Source: Flexilinea sp.
Lineage (GTDB): Bacteria > Chloroflexota > Anaerolineae > Anaerolineales > Anaerolineaceae
Length of the DNA: 45,539 nt
Reading direction: 5' to 3'
NCBI GenBank assembly: GCA_026645735.1
Contig: JAPKMT010000026.1
Span: 1-45,539 of the forward strand
Shown here: one piece after another, positions 1-9,293 of the stretch
Layout: each line of letters opens with the position of its first letter
Numbering within the stretch: position 1 is the stretch's first letter
Position numbers and translations under genes: made by a program
Notes under the pieces: generated by a model
Told to the model about the DNA's origin: nothing
Database searches by the model: none
The model's input: the letters and a program-made list of their open reading frames with translations, nothing else

Positions 1-744
1 GGCTGGCAAAACAGCGATTTGGTAATACGCTGCCAATTCCTGGTATGCAAGGTTGATGCTGGGTTCGTAGTAATCCGGTTTCATTACCCCTGTTTTCAGG
101 TTGTCCGGAATCACTATTTTCACCACACCACCGATGAATGAAAAAGCCCTGACGTGTCCGTTGTTCCAGTTACATTGGTTCTCTCCAGATTGGGCTTCTG
201 CGTAAGTGTAGTTGCTGGCTGGTAACACAGCCACAAACACTGGAGCCATGAAAACTTCGCCTGTTTCGGGATTTATAATCTGGATTTTCTGCCCGGCATA
301 ATCCACCTGCATCCGTTCGCCGCCCACATGGACATTGCGCATGATGGGTTCATTGTGCTCTTTTTTCCACCGCCGGTAATATTCTCCAAATTGCGAGTGC
401 TTGTACCCATCCGGATGCTTCTCAATATATTCCATCCAGACCAGCTGCAGTGTTACTCCTTTTTTCCGCAGTTCTTTGCGTACCTCTTCCCAATCCGGGA
501 GCAACTTGGATTTGGTTTCTGGCACGGGGACTGGATCGCCAAACAGCTTTTGATATAGATCATCTTCACTCAGTTCCTCCAACGGCCAACTGATCCCGGC
601 TGCTTCTGCCCGACGCAGGTATTCCCCAACAGTGCTATTGGAGATATTGCAGGCTCCGGCGATGGCTCGGTTGGATAAGCCTGCTTCATGTTTTAAACGC
701 AATATTTCTCTGATTTTTCTCACGGTTAATCGCTCCTGGGCCAT
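1..744 (-). CDS. istA: IS21-family transposase IstA, partial at window edge
   Basis: The reverse strand is open from an ATG at 744 to the window edge, giving 248 codons of the N-terminal part. The start MAQERLTVRKIREILRLKHE is followed by a helix-turn-helix-like stretch (GLSNRAIAGACNISNSTVGE, about residues 18-37). The beginning of the DDE integrase core follows, with VDYAG carrying the first Asp and IPDNLKTGV carrying the second. The third acidic residue and the C-terminus lie outside the window, as would the usual partner ATPase gene istB. IstA cuts and joins the element ends; IstB regulates target choice. The terminal repeat array at 828-921 sits just upstream, as expected for the istA-proximal end. 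Family assignment is confident; whether the element is intact cannot be seen. Confidence 0.9.
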   Translation of the reverse strand, partial: MAQERLTVRKIREILRLKHEAGLSNRAIAGACNISNSTVGEYLRRAEAAGISWPLEELSEDDLYQKLFGDPVPVPETKSKLLPDWEEVRKELRKKGVTLQLVWMEYIEKHPDGYKHSQFGEYYRRWKKEHNEPIMRNVHVGGERMQVDYAGQKIQIINPETGEVFMAPVFVAVLPASNYTYAEAQSGENQCNWNNGHVRAFSFIGGVVKIVIPDNLKTGVMKPDYYEPSINLAYQELAAYYQIAVLPA

Positions 745-827
745 GTTATCCTCCTTGTTCCTGGAAGATAGCATGCCATAGTTTTGGATTAACCAGTATT
801 TTTTTGTCCCCGTTTTTTTTATAAAAG

Positions 828-921
828 TGTGCGGCTTATTCCGGTTTGAGTGTGCGACATGCTCCGGTGAAGGTGTGCGGCATACTCCGGTTTAACTGTG
901 CGGCATGCTCCGGTGTATGCA
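828..921. repeat. IS21-type terminal array: four 18-bp repeats at 23-bp period
   Basis: Four copies close to TGTGCGGCATGCTCCGGT begin at 828, 851, 874 and 897, exactly 23 bp apart, between the istA start and the presumed element end near 918-921. IS21-family ends are known to carry several transposase-binding repeats, so these are best read as IstA binding sites and the tip of the insertion sequence. The 23-bp phasing is about two helical turns and would place the sites on roughly the same DNA face. The exact tip cannot be fixed without the other end of the element. Confidence 0.8.
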
Positions 922-928
922 AAAATTT

Positions 929-999
929 CAATGATTCGAAATATGGAGAAACATATTTCCTTTCTCAATTCGATACACACATCGATATTTCGAGCTGCT
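929..999. repeat. Short inverted-repeat element (degenerate copy of the hairpin MITE-like family)
   Basis: The left end (929-947) reads CAATGATTCGAAATATGGA, and the right end (981-999) contains GATATTTCGAGCTGCT in inverse orientation. These match the termini of the larger hairpin elements in this window, but the long central hairpin is absent. It starts about 8 bp outside the IS21 tip, so the IS landed beside or at the edge of it. Confidence 0.5.
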
Positions 1000-1267
1000 A
1001 TAAAAAATTAGATAAAAAATATGCATAGAATGCAGTCTGGTAAAATTATTAAATTAATTACAATGGAAGAAACAGGATGTTTCAAATTTTGGAGAATTTT
1101 ATAAATATTACGGAAATAAGAATCTAGTACGTATGGAAAATCGTCATCGATTCAAAATTTGGATCAACCGCTTGGATGAAGCGTGAAAATTTGAATAATT
1201 CTCCTTAAATTTCACACCGCTGGAAATTCGTTAAAACAGAGCACTGATTTTGTTATAGAGAAAATTC
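1000..1267. other. AT-rich intergenic region upstream of the serine hydrolase gene
   Basis: No convincing gene is seen. The stretch holds further weak matches to the repeat termini (for example ATTCAAAATTTGGA near 1151 and AAATTTGAATAATTC near 1187) and leads into the start at 1268. No strong promoter was identified. Confidence 0.4.
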
Positions 1268-2749
1268 ATGAAAAAAAGAAATTCCGTAGCCATTCTGCGC
1301 TGGTTATCCTTAATTCTCATATTCACAACCGTTTTGCTCCTGGGACTGGAACTTATTTTTTACAGTCGCATGCGGTCAACATTTCCACCCAGTTTGACAA
1401 TAGGGGATGTTCCTGTCGGAGGGTTAAACGCAACCCAAGCCGGAGAACGTCTTGTCCAGGCATATGGTATCCCGATCGAACTGGTATATGGGAATGCGCT
1501 TATACAGGTCAGACCATCTGCGATTGGTTTTACGTTGAATCTGGATACGATGCTCGCAGCAGCTGACATGCAGCGCATCACACAGGAATTCTGGACGGGA
1601 TTCTGGAATTTTCTCTGGAACACGCTGCCAGCACCGGCGCCTGTTCCGCTTTCCGCAGAAATCTCACAGGAACGTCTGGTTGCATACCTGCAGAATGAAA
1701 TTGTCCCGCGATATGACATGCCCGCACGGGAACCCATTCCGGAACAGGGTGGATCGCGTTTTACTCAGGGAGAGCCCGGAAGAGAATTGGATATTGATCG
1801 ATCAGTTATTTTGATTTCAGAAGCATTAACCTCACCTACCAACCGTAGTGTCAGTCTGCCATATAACAAAACATCACCATCGCGGGCTTCTTCGCAAAAT
1901 CTGTCTTACATGATTCGCCAAATTTTGCAACAAAATAAATTTGATGGTATTGCTGAGTTCTACATCATGGATCTGGAAAAAAGGGATGAAATCAGTTTCG
2001 CTTATTCGAAAGGCCAATCAGTACCTACCGATATTGCATTTACTGCAGCCAGTACTATAAAGATCCCAATCATGGCGTATACGTATCATTATCGGGAAGA
2101 ACCTTTACCCGCTCAAATTCAGAAAGACCTTGAATTAATGATCGAGATTTCAGAAAATGCTCCAGCTGATGATCTTCTGGAGTCGGTAGGAGGAGCCCTT
2201 GCACCATTAACATTAACAGACAACCTTAATGAACTCGGATATAAAAACACATTTCTCGCCGGATATTTTTACAATGGAGCGCCACTGCTAAAGCGCTATC
2301 AGACTCCTGCCAATTCCAGAACGGATGTGAACACAAACCCTGATCCGTATAATCAGACAACGCCAGCTGAAATCTCACAGATTTTGGATGACATCTATCA
2401 ATGTGCGAATTATGGAGGGGGAGCTCTTCGGGCAGTATTTGGTGATGCGATAAAGCAATCTGAGTGTAAATACATGCTGGACTTACTTTCGGCTAACAAA
2501 ACGGCCGTTTTATTGGAAGCCGGAATTCCGGAAACAACCAAAATCGCCCACAAACACGGCTGGATTCTCGAAAGTGATGGATTGATCCACTGTATCAGCG
2601 ATACAGGAATTGTGTATTCTCCCAATTCGACCTATGTTTTTACAATGTTTTTCTATGATTCGAACCAATTGGTTTTTGATCCTGTGAACGTTATGGCATC
2701 ACAGATTTCCAGTGTTGTATATCAATTCTTTAATCCCAATCTGGGATAA
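1268..2749 (+). CDS. Membrane-anchored serine hydrolase (class A beta-lactamase-like) with N-terminal PG-binding-4-like domain
   Basis: The 493-residue product starts with basic residues and one hydrophobic segment (about 13-32), a signal anchor that puts the rest outside the membrane. Residues about 40-110 (VPVGGLNATQAGERL and following) resemble the VanW-associated PG_binding_4 domain. The C-terminal half has the marks of the serine beta-lactamase/DD-peptidase fold: S262-T-I-K265, then S295-E-N297 in the place of SDN, and K429-H-G431 in the place of KTG. A likely role is acting on or sensing peptidoglycan. True beta-lactamase activity is possible but not indicated, since the motifs vary from the class A consensus. 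The next gene begins 29 bp downstream on the same strand and may be co-transcribed. Fold confidence is high; substrate is unknown. Confidence 0.75.
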   Translation: MKKRNSVAILRWLSLILIFTTVLLLGLELIFYSRMRSTFPPSLTIGDVPVGGLNATQAGERLVQAYGIPIELVYGNALIQVRPSAIGFTLNLDTMLAAADMQRITQEFWTGFWNFLWNTLPAPAPVPLSAEISQERLVAYLQNEIVPRYDMPAREPIPEQGGSRFTQGEPGRELDIDRSVILISEALTSPTNRSVSLPYNKTSPSRASSQNLSYMIRQILQQNKFDGIAEFYIMDLEKRDEISFAYSKGQSVPTDIAFTAASTIKIPIMAYTYHYREEPLPAQIQKDLELMIEISENAPADDLLESVGGALAPLTLTDNLNELGYKNTFLAGYFYNGAPLLKRYQTPANSRTDVNTNPDPYNQTTPAEISQILDDIYQCANYGGGALRAVFGDAIKQSECKYMLDLLSANKTAVLLEAGIPETTKIAHKHGWILESDGLIHCISDTGIVYSPNSTYVFTMFFYDSNQLVFDPVNVMASQISSVVYQFFNPNLG

Positions 2750-2778
2750 TCAAAATTAAGTTTATTGATAAAAGCCTT

Positions 2779-3402
2779 ATGAATAAGAAAGTAATTTCGA
2801 TAGAAGATACCAACAGAAAAGAACATTTTCTTTACTTTAAGAATATCGGTTATCCATATGTCGGATTAACGATCCATCTTGATATTACCCATTTTTCCCA
2901 GGATTTGAAAGCAAGAGGAAATCCATTTTTCTTATCCTTTTTATATTATGTCGTGAAAGCCGCAAATACAATTCCTCAATTTCGCAGAAGAATTGAAAAC
3001 GACGGAATTGTTGAATATGACTATTGCAAGGCTTCTTGTGTCATTCTCAAAAATGACAATTCTTTCGGTTACTGCACGCTTGATTGCAATAAACCGTTCT
3101 CTGTTTTTCTGGATGAAGGGAAAGAACGCATCGAAAGAACAAAAGAGACAGGCAATATTCAAGAGGACGAAAATGTTGAGTCACTTTTTTTTATTTCCTG
3201 CATTCCATGGGTAACCTACACATCCATTACGCAAGCAGTTCCTTTTCCACCAGACAGCAATCCACGATTTACATGGGGCAAATATACACAGCAGAATAAT
3301 CAAACACTCATACCAGTATCCGTATTGGCTCATCATGCATTAATCGACGGCCTTCATATTTCTCAGTTTTTTGCTGAATTGGAGAATTTACTGTCAGCAT
3401 AA
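2779..3402 (+). CDS. Chloramphenicol acetyltransferase-family protein (CatA-like)
   Basis: The product is 207 residues, near the usual 210-220 of type A chloramphenicol acetyltransferases. The C-terminal catalytic motif H185-H186-A-L-I-D190-G matches the family signature HHxxxDG, where the second His is the base and the Asp is structural. The upstream PWVTYTSI segment corresponds to the family's PWxxFTS region that holds an active-site Ser. The family moves acetyl from acetyl-CoA to a hydroxyl, and active forms are cytoplasmic trimers. Many chromosomal members in anaerobes are not proven resistance enzymes, so activity on chloramphenicol is only possible. It follows the serine hydrolase closely and is followed by a hairpin element. 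Confidence 0.8.
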   Translation: MNKKVISIEDTNRKEHFLYFKNIGYPYVGLTIHLDITHFSQDLKARGNPFFLSFLYYVVKAANTIPQFRRRIENDGIVEYDYCKASCVILKNDNSFGYCTLDCNKPFSVFLDEGKERIERTKETGNIQEDENVESLFFISCIPWVTYTSITQAVPFPPDSNPRFTWGKYTQQNNQTLIPVSVLAHHALIDGLHISQFFAELENLLSA

Positions 3403-3482
3403 CATTGTGCCATTCGTTTTCTAAGAGATGCTCAAATGTCTTTCAATCCGAAAGACAAATCAGACATATTGAATGGCTGTTT

Positions 3483-3604
3483 CAGCGATTCGATATATGA
3501 ACAGTCTTATCGAATAGAGAAAGGAAATATGTTATTGTGGTGTTTTGAGCGAAGCTCAAAACACCACAATAACAATTTATTTTTTTCCAAATTTTGAATT
3601 ACTG
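3483..3604. repeat. Hairpin MITE-like element A
   Basis: The left terminus CAGCGATTCGATATATGA (3483-3500) is mirrored by CCAAATTTTGAATTACTG (3587-3604). The core is a perfect 20-bp hairpin: arms 3531-3550 and 3554-3573 with a GAA loop. The 9 bp left of it, TGGCTGTTT (3474-3482), match 7 of 9 with TGGTTGTGT (3605-3613) on the right, consistent with an old target-site duplication. It lies between two co-directional genes and fills most of the 320-bp gap at 3403-3722. No other gene is seen there. Confidence 0.7.
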
Positions 3605-3722
3605 TGGTTGTGTTCCATTTGCTGTAATGGATAACGGGTAAAATATGGTAGAAACATAGACACATTCGCTTGATCATTGAAATTTTTACCGCTGAGAGAA
3701 TGTCAATCAAAAGGGCATATTT

Positions 3723-6700
3723 ATGGAAAATCAAAACATTAGTAAACAGAATTGGCTGGACAGTCCGGTAAACAAAGCGTTTCCAGAATTTTCCAGAGAA
3801 AAATTAATCATCACAATCATTATCATCCTTGCGATCCTGAGCCGTTTTCTGCTGCTTGGGAACCGTGTCATGTCCCATGACGAGGTCAATCATGTTGTAC
3901 CGTCCTACAATCTCTATAAAGGAATGGGATATGCGCATGATCCGGTTACACATGGTCCATTTCAATTTCACATTTTGGCACTCGCTTATTTTCTCTTCGG
4001 TGATAACGATTTCTCATCCAGAGTCCCGGCAGCTTTGTTCAGTGTGGCTGCAATCATTTTTGTAATTTTTGCATACAAACGTTATCTGGGAAGTATTGGT
4101 GCTTTAATCGGCGGATTTCTATTCCTGATATCCCCTTTTCTGCTCTTTTATGGAAGGTATACGCGCAATGAAGGATTTATCGAACTCTTTGCAGTAATGA
4201 CATTGTATGGATTCTTGAGATATTTTGAAAAACGAGATCATTTTTCTTTGTATCTGATTACCGTGGTGACCGCTTTCCAGTTTGTCACGAAAGAAGTCGC
4301 ATTTATCTACACAGCACAATTTTTACTTTTTTGCGGATTATTGTTTCTTGCTGATTTTTGGAAATTTTTTCAACTGAATCAATACAATCGAAGAAAAATC
4401 CTGATTCAATTGCTTAGTACAGCTCTGATTTGCCTGATCGGAGTCAGTCTCTTCACTTTGAACAATCGGAGTGAAGCCCCTGACCGAAACTTCATAATTG
4501 TTTCTGTAATATTAGCAGCCATAGGCGGCATTGGATTTCTTGCATTTATTATTCATTTATTGATCAAAATAGGGTGGGCAGCACTGCGTGATCTGCCTGC
4601 TTTCAACTTAATTGTGTTTGTCGGTGCACTCATTTTGCCTCAACTGACCGCTTTCCCTGTTAAAATGATCGGGTTTGATCCTTTGGATTATTCTGCGCAG
4701 GGCATGATTCGAACAGGAATCGTCCTGTCAATTCTATTGGTTTTCTCCATGGTAATTGGTTATTGGTGGTATCGAAGAGTATTCCTAAAAGCAGCAATCC
4801 TTTTTTATCTGATTTTTGTGACGTTCTATACTACTTTTTTTTCAAACGGACAAGGCTTTTTCACTGGAATTATTGGTTCGCTCGGTTACTGGTTATCCCA
4901 GCAAGAAGTACAACGCGGTGGCCAGCCATTCTATTATTATGGCATGATCCTGATTCCGATCTATGAGTTTTTATCCATTGCTGGATCCATTGCTGCCATC
5001 TACTTTGCTTCAAGATACCGAAAGTTTTTCCAAAAAACATCCTTGATGCTTTCGGAACCTGATAACGATGGGATCTTGAATCTGGATGATGAAAAATTTG
5101 ATATTGAAACCGAAAACTGCAATCCGATAGAAAGCCTGGATTTTTTAGAAATTAATACGAAAGCACAGGAAGCGGAAGTGACTTTTGAGTCTGATGTCGA
5201 TTCTGACTTCAACCAAATAAAAACAACCGATCGTCTGCTAATCTGGCAGGATGGCAAAATCCCGACCTTACTGTTGTTTCTTTTCTGGTCATTATCAGCA
5301 TTGTTGGCCTATTCAGTTGCCGGTGAAAAAATGCCCTGGCTATCTGTTCATGTTGCAATTCCGCTTGCTCTATCCGCATCCTGGGGAATTGGTTATCTAT
5401 TTGAAACGATGCCATGGAAGAAAATCTTCTCATGGCACGGGCTGGCAGCAATTGCCGGAACGATGATAGGTATTTTTGCGTTGATCGGTATTAACTCATC
5501 CATGCAAAGTGCAGTAAAACCCTTTTCAGGTAAAGAATTAGCCCAACTAAAAACAACAAATCAGTTGATTCTTTCATTGATCGTTCTGATTATCATTGTG
5601 ATTCTGTTGGTTCAAATTTGCCGGAAATGGTTAAAAAAGGATACTTTAAAATTTTATTCATTCATAATGATGGGTATCCTGGCTATTCTCCAGGCAAGAA
5701 CTGCTTATAATGCATCCTTCATAAATTACGATTATGCAAATGAACTGCTTGTTTACGCCCACGCCGGACCTGGACCCAAAGTTGTCCTGAAACAGATTGA
5801 AGAAATCGCTGCCAGGACCGGACAAGGAAAATCGATTAAAGTCGCTTATGACAATGATGCATTGTATCCATACTGGTGGTATTTCCGTGATTACAGCGCA
5901 AAATTCTATTTTGGTGAAGACAATCCAACGAGAGAACTTCGGAATTACGATATCATCATCGCCAACACAACCAAAGAAAGCCGTCTGAAACCAATTGTCC
6001 AAAATGGGTATTACCGATTTGAATATATTCGTCTGTGGTGGCCGAATCAGGATTATTGGAATCTTACATGGTCTAGAATCGCCAATGCGATCCTGAATCC
6101 GGGTATGCGATCGGCTTTATTTGATATTTGGTTGAACCGGGATTACAAGAAATATGCACAAGTAACTGGAAAATACACTCTGACACAAGAGACCTGGGAA
6201 CCTTCTGCCCGTATGGTCGTTTACATGAAAAAAGATTTGCTCCAAAAGATGTGGTCATACGAGAATTTCGATGATTTGACGAAGAACCAGGATGACACGA
6301 TCGAGTTTATTGACGATGAAAAATTCTCTGAGATCAATCCGGTGGTCACCATTGGATCGCAGGGTGTCGAAAAGGGACAGTTTACCGCGCCCAGAGGCGT
6401 CGCGGTTTCCAAAACTGGACGTATTTACGTGCTTGATTCCGATAATCACCGGGTCCAATATTTCTCCAAAACCGGAGAATTCTTAGGGATGTGGAACGCT
6501 GCAGAGAAGGGCGGATTGAATCAACCATGGGGTATTGCGGTTGGGCCGGATGGAAGCGTCTTTGTAGCTGATACCTGGAATCATCGCATGCTCAAATTTG
6601 ATGAAAATGGCATCTTTCTGGCTGAATGGTATGCGAATGATCCGGAAGACCTCACTAAGTCATTTTATGGACCACGTTCCGTTGCAGTGGACTCAAAAGG

Positions 6701-7211
6701 TCGAGTTTTTGTTTCAGATACCGGCAATAAAAGAATCATGATTTATGATCAGAACGGCAATTTTATTGATAAGTTTGGAACCCCCGGTATGGCAGCCGGC
6801 GAATTAGATGAACCGGTTGGAATCGCTTTATTTGAGGATAAACGCCTGGCAGTTGCGGATACCTGGAATCAGCGGGTGCAAGTATTTGATGTGGAAGGTG
6901 ACCATCCCTCCTATCAGGTTATCGCTTCCTTTGAAGTACAAGCTTGGTATTCACAGTCTCTCGATAACAAGCCTTATATTGCTTATCTTCCATCAGGCAA
7001 TATCCTGATAACAGATCCGGAAGGATACCTGATATGGGAATACAATCCGGAAGGTCAATTAATCCGATCTTGGAATGGGGGCGGCGGAAATATCGACAAA
7101 ACATCCATGCCCACCGGAATTTCGGTTGATACAGAGGGCTCTGTCTGGGTTGTTGATACATATGCCAATCAAGTCAATCAATTTTTTGTTCCGGAACTAG
7201 CAGAGAAATAA
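3723..7211 (+). CDS. Agl23-like GT-C membrane protein with C-terminal NHL beta-propeller
   Basis: The product has 1162 residues. Residues about 25-660 hold many hydrophobic segments. The first extracytoplasmic loop carries SHDEVNH, the acidic site expected in the GT39/PMT-like GT-C fold, and the pattern fits the family TIGR03663 ('flippase activity-associated protein Agl23'). A very acidic insert occupies about residues 441-504. From about 880 to the end there are five or six NHL-type repeats (units such as GVAVSKTGRIYVLDSDNHRV and GIAVGPDGSVFVADTWNHRM), expected to fold as an extracytoplasmic propeller. The likely role is lipid-linked sugar transfer or surface glycan assembly, with the propeller binding glycan or protein. 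The start has ATTT before the ATG and no strong ribosome site. A strong terminator follows. Family is confident; substrate is unknown. Confidence 0.8.
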   Translation: MENQNISKQNWLDSPVNKAFPEFSREKLIITIIIILAILSRFLLLGNRVMSHDEVNHVVPSYNLYKGMGYAHDPVTHGPFQFHILALAYFLFGDNDFSSRVPAALFSVAAIIFVIFAYKRYLGSIGALIGGFLFLISPFLLFYGRYTRNEGFIELFAVMTLYGFLRYFEKRDHFSLYLITVVTAFQFVTKEVAFIYTAQFLLFCGLLFLADFWKFFQLNQYNRRKILIQLLSTALICLIGVSLFTLNNRSEAPDRNFIIVSVILAAIGGIGFLAFIIHLLIKIGWAALRDLPAFNLIVFVGALILPQLTAFPVKMIGFDPLDYSAQGMIRTGIVLSILLVFSMVIGYWWYRRVFLKAAILFYLIFVTFYTTFFSNGQGFFTGIIGSLGYWLSQQEVQRGGQPFYYYGMILIPIYEFLSIAGSIAAIYFASRYRKFFQKTSLMLSEPDNDGILNLDDEKFDIETENCNPIESLDFLEINTKAQEAEVTFESDVDSDFNQIKTTDRLLIWQDGKIPTLLLFLFWSLSALLAYSVAGEKMPWLSVHVAIPLALSASWGIGYLFETMPWKKIFSWHGLAAIAGTMIGIFALIGINSSMQSAVKPFSGKELAQLKTTNQLILSLIVLIIIVILLVQICRKWLKKDTLKFYSFIMMGILAILQARTAYNASFINYDYANELLVYAHAGPGPKVVLKQIEEIAARTGQGKSIKVAYDNDALYPYWWYFRDYSAKFYFGEDNPTRELRNYDIIIANTTKESRLKPIVQNGYYRFEYIRLWWPNQDYWNLTWSRIANAILNPGMRSALFDIWLNRDYKKYAQVTGKYTLTQETWEPSARMVVYMKKDLLQKMWSYENFDDLTKNQDDTIEFIDDEKFSEINPVVTIGSQGVEKGQFTAPRGVAVSKTGRIYVLDSDNHRVQYFSKTGEFLGMWNAAEKGGLNQPWGIAVGPDGSVFVADTWNHRMLKFDENGIFLAEWYANDPEDLTKSFYGPRSVAVDSKGRVFVSDTGNKRIMIYDQNGNFIDKFGTPGMAAGELDEPVGIALFEDKRLAVADTWNQRVQVFDVEGDHPSYQVIASFEVQAWYSQSLDNKPYIAYLPSGNILITDPEGYLIWEYNPEGQLIRSWNGGGGNIDKTSMPTGISVDTEGSVWVVDTYANQVNQFFVPELAEK

Positions 7212-7239
7212 ACTTTACGGGAGTTTTTGGAAAATCAAT

Positions 7240-7288
7240 AAAAAATGGATTTGTCATCCACGGAAAGCGATGAACAAATCCATTTTTT
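7240..7288. terminator. Strong, probably bidirectional, intrinsic terminator
   Basis: A 15-bp perfect inverted repeat (7240-7254 and 7274-7288, core ATGGATTTGT / ACAAATCCAT) is flanked by an A-run on one side and a T-run on the other. It can end the Agl23-like gene on the + strand and the GNAT transcript arriving from the opposite strand. Confidence 0.8.
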
Positions 7289-7414
7289 GTATAAATTCTC
7301 AGTAAATCGATTTTTGGATTTTTTGTTCTGATCAATTTTGAAAATTTATTTTTATGTTGTTATTAAAGGAATAAAGGTTGAAAAGATAGAATCATTCAAG
7401 TGAGCCTTAATACC

Positions 7415-8374
7415 TCATCTCACAGATTTGCTCATCCACACCAGTCGGCTTTGAACAAAAAAACCGGCATTTAGAAAAGATCTGACATAACAGCCTTTCG
7501 GGAAATTGATTTGGACAGGTTTTGTAACAGAATAGCGATTTCTTAAAGCCATAAGAATAGTATTCGCCCGATCTTCATCGCATGAATCCGTGGGAATAAA
7601 CCATAATGTGTCTGAAAAAGTACTTGTTGGCTGCCAACCTACCCAACATAAAATCTGATTGTAAGGATCAACAATCTTAAAAAATTCCGCCCTCTTTTGA
7701 TAAAGAATCCAGGGAATTTGATTAAACAATCCAAATTGAAATATTCTGGGGTCATAATTCAAATTCCATAATATCGTTTCCGGATACCATTTTCTAAAAA
7801 AGATTTGATAATTCCGTTTTTCATTCCACGCTGGTTTTTCATGCCGCAGTTCAATGGAATTGTTTGTCCCGGATACATTAACTGGACAGATCCAACCTGT
7901 TCGTCTGCCATCTTCCTGAAAGCCAAGATTTCGATACAACCGAATCACATCACCCGTTTCTTCCCGAACTTGAAGATAAACCGCATCAACAAAATGTGAC
8001 TTTGCATATTTCAACGCAGCTTCAATCATCGTACGACCGATTCCCTGTCGTCGATAATCCGGATGGACACAAACATTCGCAATTAAATATGCAAAATGAT
8101 TCAAAACACGAATCGGAAATAAATTGATATTTCCGATAATCGTTCCGTCCTGGTTAATACAGACATATCCATTAATATTCAGTTCATTATTGGGAAGAAT
8201 TGACCAAATCGCTTGTTTTTTTATCGATTCGGCAGTTGTACGCAATTTTTTGATAAATTCGATTCCATCAGGATCAAGATAAGCGTGAAAACAAAACTCA
8301 ATTAAATCAGGAATCTGAAAAATATCCTTTCGTGCATCAATCTCTCGAATTCGATATGTTGACTGATTATTCAT
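7415..8374 (-). CDS. GNAT-family N-acetyltransferase
   Basis: From the ATG at 8374 the product is about 319 residues. An upstream in-frame start at 8500 would add 42 hydrophobic residues read through the 3' end of the neighbouring PAP2 gene; these look like out-of-frame membrane codons, so 8374 is preferred. The GNAT core shows NVCVHPDYRRQGIGRTMIEA (acetyl-CoA-binding motif A with RRQGIG), then VYLQVREE and IRLYRNLGF, the usual motif B ending. A C-terminal extension of over 150 residues may be a second, degenerate acetyltransferase-like half. The start overlaps the PAP2 stop by 8 nt, which suggests translational coupling. The acceptor substrate is unknown. Confidence 0.75.
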   Translation of the reverse strand: MNNQSTYRIREIDARKDIFQIPDLIEFCFHAYLDPDGIEFIKKLRTTAESIKKQAIWSILPNNELNINGYVCINQDGTIIGNINLFPIRVLNHFAYLIANVCVHPDYRRQGIGRTMIEAALKYAKSHFVDAVYLQVREETGDVIRLYRNLGFQEDGRRTGWICPVNVSGTNNSIELRHEKPAWNEKRNYQIFFRKWYPETILWNLNYDPRIFQFGLFNQIPWILYQKRAEFFKIVDPYNQILCWVGWQPTSTFSDTLWFIPTDSCDEDRANTILMALRNRYSVTKPVQINFPKGCYVRSFLNAGFFVQSRLVWMSKSVR

Positions 8375-9293
8375 AAGAATTGTGCTGAAGAAGTTCCAAT
8401 CGAGTAAACAGAAATGGATAGAAACCAAAAATCCAGAAAAGCAAAATGAAATAACGCAGAAAGTTTCCAAGAAGCTGACCAAAATACTGGTTAAAAACAC
8501 CTTTCAGTGCTGTCTTCAAAAAGAGTAAAATAACCAAACCTACAATCAGTCGAATGATGTTCACCCATGGTTTATTGGATTTTAAAAACCTGATTTTGCG
8601 ATAATCCCAGTAAAATCCGCAAACGGCACCGATCATAGCGCCCAATGTCTTCATACCATCAGTTTTTAATGCAGCGTCAGTTCCATCCGGGTAAGGTTTT
8701 AAAATGGTATAGAGTGCACCGAAAGCCGCTGCAGCAAAAACAATGAACAGATACAGGCGATCCTTCTCAGGATGACTCTCAATTTTTCTAAATATCCATT
8801 GGTTAAGCAAAAGCAGCAGGAATCCGACGATGAGAGAAATCGCTACGTCCTGCAACGTATGTACACCCAAATACAATCTGGAAAAAGCAACAAGGAAAAT
8901 TATGCAGCTATTCAAGATCACCATCCATAAGTGCTTTCGAAACCAAAAGATAGCAGATCCATAAACCGACACTGCGTTTGCAGTGTGACCACTCGGAAAA
9001 GAAAAACCTGTCGCACTTTGCATCGCATCTGGAACCGGAGACAACTGGGTACTTCGAATCCAGGGGCGATCCACGCAATAGGTGATTTTCAATAGATGGT
9101 TGACAAATAATGCGCCGAAAAAATTCATCGCAGCAAAACAAGCCAGCTTTTTATTAATACACCAATAAATCAAACACATGAGGGGAAGCAAAATTAATTC
9201 TTCCCCGAATTGAGTTATAAAAAGAAAAATATTCGTTAAGAATGGATTACGGATTTGTTCAAGTTCAAGAAGAATCTGGATATCAAATGGCAT
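8367..9293 (-). CDS. PAP2-superfamily membrane phosphatase
   Basis: The 308-residue integral membrane protein carries all three parts of the PAP2 active site: KITYCVDRPW (KxxxxxxRP), FSFPSGHTAN (PSGH) and SRLYLGVHTLQD (SRxxxxxHxxxD). Several hydrophobic segments lie on either side. The family removes phosphate from lipid pyrophosphates or phosphatidate at the outer membrane face. Undecaprenyl pyrophosphate recycling is one plausible role given the glycan-assembly genes nearby, but the exact lipid cannot be told. The C-terminal third (from about residue 180) adds further membrane helices and a YPDGTDAALKTDG loop. It shares 8 nt with the downstream GNAT gene. GGAG lies about 9 nt before the ATG. 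Confidence 0.85.
   Translation of the reverse strand: MPFDIQILLELEQIRNPFLTNIFLFITQFGEELILLPLMCLIYWCINKKLACFAAMNFFGALFVNHLLKITYCVDRPWIRSTQLSPVPDAMQSATGFSFPSGHTANAVSVYGSAIFWFRKHLWMVILNSCIIFLVAFSRLYLGVHTLQDVAISLIVGFLLLLLNQWIFRKIESHPEKDRLYLFIVFAAAAFGALYTILKPYPDGTDAALKTDGMKTLGAMIGAVCGFYWDYRKIRFLKSNKPWVNIIRLIVGLVILLFLKTALKGVFNQYFGQLLGNFLRYFILLFWIFGFYPFLFTRLELLQHNSYE

Noticed and set aside
828-914. Four evenly spaced repeats that could be mistaken for a CRISPR array
   Set aside because: The spacing leaves only 5 bp between 18-bp repeats, there are no unique spacers, and the array is at the end of an IS21 element.
2779-3402. Calling the CAT-like protein a chloramphenicol resistance gene
   Set aside because: The catalytic motif is present but many chromosomal homologues have no proven resistance role, and no mobile element or resistance cassette surrounds it directly.
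8374-8500. Longer start for the GNAT gene giving a hydrophobic N-terminus
   Set aside because: The extra 42 codons are the PAP2 membrane-coding sequence read in another frame; the N-terminus fits GNAT from 8374.
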